Of a stretch of 64,000 nt of DNA, positions 59,899 through 64,000 are shown piece after piece. Source of the DNA: Moryella indoligenes (GTDB lineage Bacteria > Bacillota > Clostridia > Lachnospirales > Lachnospiraceae); the NCBI RefSeq assembly GCF_030812885.1, contig NZ_JAUSTO010000001.1:186001-250000 (forward strand), written 5' to 3'. Positions within the stretch are counted from its first letter, which is position 1, and the number at the start of each line of letters is the position of its first letter. Under the pieces are notes generated by a model that saw only the letters and a list, made by a program, of their open reading frames with translations, was not told the DNA's origin and did not search any database. The position numbers were made by a program, and so were the translations under genes.

Positions 59899-62001
59899 TC
59901 ACATAAAGAAATTCGTCAGATTCGCAGCCACAATCAGACCGGAGAACACAATGGAGATCGTGGAGCAGAGCTTGATGAGAATATTCAGAGACGGACCGGA
60001 GGTATCCTTGAAGGGATCGCCCACGGTGTCGCCCACGACTGCTGCCTTGTGACTCTCGGAGCCCTTGCCCCCGAAATTGCCTTTCTCTATGTATTTCTTC
60101 GCGTTGTCCCATGCACCGCCAGCATTGGACATGAATACCGCCATCGCAAAGCCGGTGACAGACACACCGCCCAGAAGTCCGACCACACCCTCGCAGCCGA
60201 GCAGCAGCCCGGTGACAATGGGGACGATGACCGCGAGAAGCGCGGGAACTATCATTTCATGCAGCGCTCCTTTGGTGCAGATGGAGACGCAGGTCGCGTA
60301 ATCCGGATCTGCAGTTCCCTCCATAATACCCTGAATCTCCTTGAACTGACGGCGCACCTCGGCGACGATGTGCTGCGCGGAGGTCTGCACCGCACTCATG
60401 GTATAGGAAGCAAAGACAAAGGTCAGCATGGCGCCGATGAAGAGACCGACCAGCACGCCCGGATTCGTGAGAGAGAGATTCATCGCTGCCTTCCCTGCTG
60501 CCGCGAGCTTGGCATCTGCGATAGAGACATAGGAAACCAGAAGAGCCAGCGCAGTCAGAGAAGCGGAGCCAATCGCAAAGCCCTTTCCTGTGGCTGCGGT
60601 GGTGTTGCCGAGAGAATCCAGCGCATCCGTGCGCTCACGCACCTCCTCCGGGAGTCCGGACATCTCTGCGATGCCGCCGGCATTGTCCGCGACAGGGCCA
60701 TAGGCGTCTGTAGCGAGGGTGATGCCGAGAGTGGAGAGCATGCCGACAGCGGCGATACCGATGCCGTAGAGGCCCTGATTGTAACTCTGATAGCCGCCCG
60801 CGCTGATAAAGGAAATAATAACAGCCGCTGCGACGATCAGGATAGAGGACATCGTAGACTTTAAGCCGAGAGAGATGCCGCCGATGATCAGCGGACCGGT
60901 TCCGCTCTGTGAGGACGCGGAGAGCTCCTGCGTGGGCTTATAGGTATCGGAGGTGTAATACTCCGTGAAGTAGCCGATCAGCGTTCCGCCGAGCAGACCG
61001 CAGAGGATGGAGACGTAGACTCCCATGTTGCCGAGCAGGAACCAGGTGAGCGGTGCCGCGAGAAGGGCTGCGAGAACCGCAGCGGAGTATGTGCCCTTTC
61101 TCAGAGAGGAGAGCAGCGCCTTCTGATCGGTATTTTCCTCCGTCTTCACAAGGAAGGTTCCGAGCACGGAGCAGAGGATGCCGGTCACGGCGAGCGCCAC
61201 GGGAAGCAGCATGCCCTGATAGCCGTAGCCTGCCAGTGGTCCAAGTGCGAAGGTCGCGAGTATGGAGCCGACATAGGACTCATAGAGGTCCGCGCCCATT
61301 CCGGCGACATCGCCCACGTTGTCGCCGACATTATCCGCGATGGTGGCCGGGTTTCTGGGGTCGTCCTCCGGGATACCGACCTCAACCTTGCCGACGAGAT
61401 CTGCGCCGACGTCTGCGGCCTTGGTATAGATACCGCCGCCGACTCTTGCAAAGAGGGCCATAAAGGAGGCGCCCATTCCGTTCATAACCATGATATTGCC
61501 GAGCTCAAGCGGATCCGCAATGCCAAAGACAAAGCGAAGCAGGAAGAACCACACGGAGATATCCAGCATGCCGAGGCCTACCACCGTGAAGCCCATCACA
61601 GAGCCGGAGGCAAAGGCGACGCGAAGGCCACGGTTCAGATTCTCAGAGGCCGCATTTGCTGTGCGTGAATTGGCCTGCGTGGAAATCTTCATGCCGATGT
61701 AGCCCGCAAGCATGGAGAAGATGCCGCCGCTTAAGAATGCGAAGGGCGTGAAGCGTGACAGCATGCTGCCCCCGGTTCCGAACGCCATGGCCAGAAGCAC
61801 GAAGAAGACCACGACAAAGATTCTTGCAACGGTAGAGTACTGCTGCTTCAGATACGCATTTGCTCCGTCGCGGATGGCGGAGGCAATCTTCTGCATTCGC
61901 TCATTGCCCTCGGAGCAGGACATCACCGCGACTCTGCGGCTCTGAGCGAAGGCCAGCGCAATCAGTGCGCCGATGAAACCAATTGCAAAATAGCTTTCCA
62001 T
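59899..62001 (-). CDS. hppA: Membrane ion-pumping pyrophosphatase (K+-dependent type)
   Basis: A 700-residue protein with about sixteen membrane segments that couples PPi hydrolysis to Na+ or H+ transport. PPi-site motifs GGGIYTKAADVGADLVGKVE, PEDDPRNPATIADNVGDNVG and DAYGPVADNAGGIAEM are intact, as is the C-terminal GDTVGDPFKDTSGPSLNILIKL. The GNTTAATGKGFAIGSA segment has Ala where K+-independent enzymes have Lys, so it belongs to the K+-dependent branch; Na+ versus H+ pumping cannot be settled by eye. Confidence 0.97.
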   Translation of the reverse strand: MESYFAIGFIGALIALAFAQSRRVAVMSCSEGNERMQKIASAIRDGANAYLKQQYSTVARIFVVVFFVLLAMAFGTGGSMLSRFTPFAFLSGGIFSMLAGYIGMKISTQANSRTANAASENLNRGLRVAFASGSVMGFTVVGLGMLDISVWFFLLRFVFGIADPLELGNIMVMNGMGASFMALFARVGGGIYTKAADVGADLVGKVEVGIPEDDPRNPATIADNVGDNVGDVAGMGADLYESYVGSILATFALGPLAGYGYQGMLLPVALAVTGILCSVLGTFLVKTEENTDQKALLSSLRKGTYSAAVLAALLAAPLTWFLLGNMGVYVSILCGLLGGTLIGYFTEYYTSDTYKPTQELSASSQSGTGPLIIGGISLGLKSTMSSILIVAAAVIISFISAGGYQSYNQGLYGIGIAAVGMLSTLGITLATDAYGPVADNAGGIAEMSGLPEEVRERTDALDSLGNTTAATGKGFAIGSASLTALALLVSYVSIADAKLAAAGKAAMNLSLTNPGVLVGLFIGAMLTFVFASYTMSAVQTSAQHIVAEVRRQFKEIQGIMEGTADPDYATCVSICTKGALHEMIVPALLAVIVPIVTGLLLGCEGVVGLLGGVSVTGFAMAVFMSNAGGAWDNAKKYIEKGNFGGKGSESHKAAVVGDTVGDPFKDTSGPSLNILIKLCSTISIVFSGLIVAANLTNFFM

Positions 62002-62088
62002 TGTTGGGATCCCCCTAAAAATTGGTAGTCAGCTGTCTCAGCTGCCAGCGGAACGGCCAGATGTGAGTCGCTCCGCGCTCTGTACTAT

Positions 62089-62117
62089 AGAGTACACGCC
62101 CGCGCCGAAAAAGACAA
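62089..62117 (-). promoter_or_regulatory. Probable hppA promoter
   Basis: On the minus strand TTGTCT (62112-62117), 17-base spacer, TACTCT (62089-62094), about 90 bases before the start codon. The -10 lies within the short palindrome GTACTCTATAGTAC. Confidence 0.5.
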
Positions 62118-62253
62118 GAATAGATATATTTTAAACAAAATCGAAAAAATCTCTCTTAACTGCCGAAATACAGAGAGTCTAAATTGCCATGAGAAAGGAG
62201 TTGTGATAAGATAATGCTCACGGGAGAGCTGTGCTCCTCTGAATTTTCGGCAT

Positions 62254-62325
62254 TGGGCTGTCGCCAAGCGGTAAGGCAAAGGACTTTGACTCCTTCATTC
62301 GACGGTTCGAATCCGGCCAGCCCAG
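62254..62325 (+). tRNA. tRNA-Gln (anticodon UUG)
   Basis: The acceptor arms TGGGCTG (62254-62260) and CAGCCCA (62318-62324) pair fully; discriminator G at 62325. The anticodon loop CTTTGAC gives UUG. T arm GACGG/CCGGC around TTCGAAT has one A-G mismatch (62302 with 62316). No CCA is encoded. It is closely similar to the tRNA-Gln(CUG) gene at 39416. Confidence 0.93.
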
Positions 62326-62328
62326 CGA

Positions 62329-62365
62329 GAGAGCTCCCATCCATGAATGGATGGGAGCTCTCTTT
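62329..62365 (+). terminator. Strong terminator of tRNA-Gln
   Basis: A perfect 15-bp stem, GAGAGCTCCCATCCA (62329-62343) with TGGATGGGAGCTCTC (62348-62362), loop TGAA, then TTTGTTAT. It also separates the convergent DUF523 gene. Confidence 0.9.
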
Positions 62366-62409
62366 GTTATCCTGTCGGAAATTCCTTCGGGGGATGCGCA
62401 GGACATTTT

Positions 62410-62844
62410 TCACTCAGGCACTGCTTCATCCAGCTCACCGCTGTCCAGCAGCTTCACGCCGCGCGCGGAGAGCGCCTCCGCGAACATGCCGCGCCCCTCT
62501 ATGAGCTTTCCCGAAAAGCTTCCGTCATAGACCTTCAGTACTCCGCAGCTCGGACTGCGGGACTTAAGAATCGCGAGGTCTATCCTCTCTTTTTCCAGCT
62601 CCTTCAGTGTCCTCTCCGTACCTCTTATAAAGTCCTGTGTCCTGTTGACGCCGTCTCTATCTATCACTTCTGCCCCGACGCGCTCCGCCGGAACCCGCGG
62701 GATTGGAAGCCCGCCCGCGCACTCCGGACAGACCGGAATCACTCTGTGCCCCTCACAGAAATCGAGCACGGCCTGACTTCTGTTGTTTCCACCGTTGTAC
62801 TTACAGTTTTCTCCGAGAAGACATGCACTCACCACAATATTCAT
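62410..62844 (-). CDS. DUF523 family protein
   Basis: A 144-residue soluble protein with the family start NIVVSACLLGENCKYNGGNN, a CPECAGGLPIPR motif and LAILKSRSPSCG. DUF523 proteins have conserved cysteines suggestive of metal or sulfur chemistry, but the function is unknown. It overlaps the upstream membrane-protein gene by four bases (ATGA). Confidence 0.92.
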   Translation of the reverse strand: MNIVVSACLLGENCKYNGGNNRSQAVLDFCEGHRVIPVCPECAGGLPIPRVPAERVGAEVIDRDGVNRTQDFIRGTERTLKELEKERIDLAILKSRSPSCGVLKVYDGSFSGKLIEGRGMFAEALSARGVKLLDSGELDEAVPE

Positions 62845-63575
62845 TCCGACCTCCCGCTGTTTTCCGATCCTCCGGAGAGCTGTATCTCCGACCGCAAATC
62901 TCTGCTCTTCTCTCTCAGCAGCTCCTCCAGCTCTTGAAATTCGGCCTGCAGCCGCGCGTCGTGCCAGCGCTCCCGCGCGGTTTTTAAAAGTGCCTCCGCC
63001 GTCTCATACTGTCCCTCTGCCATCACAGACAGTATTTCGAGCTCTGCGATATTTCCGCCGTAGCGCCTGTGCTCTCTGAACTTTTCAAACAATTCCCTGT
63101 GAGACAGAAAACTCTCCTTTGCCCGCTCATACTGCGCTGTCTTAAAGTACGCGATACAGAGGTTGATGCCATGCACCAGCTTCACTTCTCTTCCTCTGAG
63201 CCGCTCAGCGGACAGCTCCTCCAGCATGCGCAGCGCAGTCTCATACTCCTCTGCCTCCAGATATCCGGCTGATAAATTCAGCTTTAAAATACCGCGAAGT
63301 GTCTTTCCCTTCGCCTTTTGCAGCAGCGCCTCTGTAGCGGCTATGTATTCCGACGCAGAGCTCTCCTTGAGAAGGAGCTCCAGCCTGTGCATCCGCAACA
63401 TAAAAAGCAGGTAATACAGAATATTAAACAGCGCAGCCCCTATGACAATGAAGGGTGCGGCTATCCAGTAACCGCGCATGAATACGGACTCATCCATTCC
63501 GCTTCCTCTCTGCAACAGGAGCAGGAGTATGCCGGCGCATATTCCGATCATGACTGTTCTGCGTACTCGTCTCAT
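62841..63575 (-). CDS. Membrane protein with helical (TPR-like) repeat domain
   Basis: A 244-residue protein with two membrane segments (about residues 8-23 and 34-58) and a C-terminal all-helical domain of paired amphipathic helices (LNLSAGYLEAEEYETALRML, GINLCIAYFKTAQYERAKES, ILSVMAEGQYETAEALLKTA) typical of tetratricopeptide repeats. I know no specific family name. Coupled to DUF523 downstream. Confidence 0.78.
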   Translation of the reverse strand: MRRVRRTVMIGICAGILLLLLQRGSGMDESVFMRGYWIAAPFIVIGAALFNILYYLLFMLRMHRLELLLKESSASEYIAATEALLQKAKGKTLRGILKLNLSAGYLEAEEYETALRMLEELSAERLRGREVKLVHGINLCIAYFKTAQYERAKESFLSHRELFEKFREHRRYGGNIAELEILSVMAEGQYETAEALLKTARERWHDARLQAEFQELEELLREKSRDLRSEIQLSGGSENSGRSE

Positions 63576-63641
63576 TCCTGCCCACCTCTCCTGTTCCCGG
63601 ACTATTTTCCTGTCTGCATTATAACAGCTTCAGGAGTTATA

Positions 63642-64000
63642 TCACACTACCATAATCAGGGTTCCGGCAGTCAGGAGCATCGCGCCGAGCAGTGTTTTCA
63701 GTGTACAGCTCTCATGCAGAAACAGAAACGCAAGTACAAGTGTGATCACAACACTCAGCTTGTCGACAGAAACCACCTTCGACGCCTCTCCCAGCTGCAG
63801 CGCCCTGTAATAGCAGAGCCAGGATGCACCGGTGGCGAGACCCGACAATCCCAGAAACAGCCAGCTCTTTCTGCTGATCTCCATGATGCCGCGCTGACTG
63901 CCCGTGAGAAACACCATCCCCCAGGCCATTCCCAGCACCACCAGTGTGCGGATCGCCGTCGCCAGATTGGAGTTTACGCCCTCGATGCCGATCTTTGCCA
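63642..64000 (-). CDS. DMT/EamA-family transporter, C-terminal part
   Basis: The gene enters from beyond the right edge, so only about 119 C-terminal residues are seen. Four hydrophobic segments and the DMT pattern SWLCYYRALQLGEASKVVSVDKLSVVITLVLAFLFLHE, then TLKTLLGAMLLTAGTLIMV mark an EamA-type permease. The seen part resembles short single-repeat members. Substrate unknown. Confidence 0.88.
   Translation of the reverse strand, partial: AKIGIEGVNSNLATAIRTLVVLGMAWGMVFLTGSQRGIMEISRKSWLFLGLSGLATGASWLCYYRALQLGEASKVVSVDKLSVVITLVLAFLFLHESCTLKTLLGAMLLTAGTLIMVV

Overview
The window looks like a chromosomal segment of a Gram-positive anaerobe of the class Clostridia, most likely family Lachnospiraceae. 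The pointers are an hrcA-grpE-dnaK operon under a CIRCE operator, 3D-domain and lipobox proteins, strong GGAGG ribosome binding sites, a CD1871A-type small protein, a membrane pyrophosphatase of the K+-dependent type, and conjugative-element debris typical of gut Firmicutes. The species cannot be named from this sequence alone. No rRNA operon or CRISPR array was seen. Two tRNA-Gln genes are present.

Layout. 0-11 kb is core: heat-shock operon, two secreted 3D-domain proteins, a pyridoxamine kinase fused to a barstar-like domain, a deletion relic of an Rrf2 regulator beside cysteine synthase, an M20 amidohydrolase with a YfcC-type transporter, and a MATE pump. 11-30.7 kb is accessory. It holds a lipoprotein with a shifted signal-peptide frame, a hypothetical membrane protein, a RepA/relaxase chimera from a mobile element, and a two-component system divergent from an exported methionine-sulfoxide repair operon (CD1871A protein, polyferredoxin, thioredoxin lipoprotein, MsrAB lipoprotein). 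Degraded recombinase genes follow, then an island with Fic, McrBC and an ImmA/HTH gene. The Fic-McrBC-ImmA island lies between the 3' end of the 23S rRNA methyltransferase gene and a partial copy of that same 3' end, the layout expected of an integrated element.

30.7-39.5 kb returns to core: rlmCD, yhaM, an HtrA-like protein that has lost its catalytic triad, mutS2, a two-component system and a tRNA-Gln whose promoter carries a perfect 13-bp inverted repeat. 39.6-50 kb is a more AT-rich catabolic block, all on the minus strand: D-malate/tartrate-type dehydrogenase, broken VOC gene, TRAP transporter, HMG-CoA-lyase-like enzyme and class III CoA-transferase. Upstream sits its presumed regulator, a 1057-residue protein joining an RpoN (sigma-54) N-terminal part to a complete PrpR-type enhancer-binding activator. 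This sigma-54/activator fusion is the most unusual object in the window.

50-53.2 kb is a nucleoside salvage operon (udp-cdd-deoC-deoB). It is separated from a small RelA/SpoT-like HD protein by a 61-bp tandem repeat array and a long nested hairpin. 53.9-64 kb carries an RsmH paralog, a TlpA-CcdA pair, thioredoxin, a Crp/Fnr regulator with an NhaC antiporter, the pyrophosphatase, a second tRNA-Gln, a DUF523 protein, a membrane protein with a helical-repeat domain and the end of a DMT-family transporter.

Likely links between regions: the CcdA at 56-57 kb may supply reductant to the exported thioredoxin/MsrAB system at 20-22 kb, and the sigma-54/activator fusion probably controls the hydroxy-acid operon directly downstream of it.
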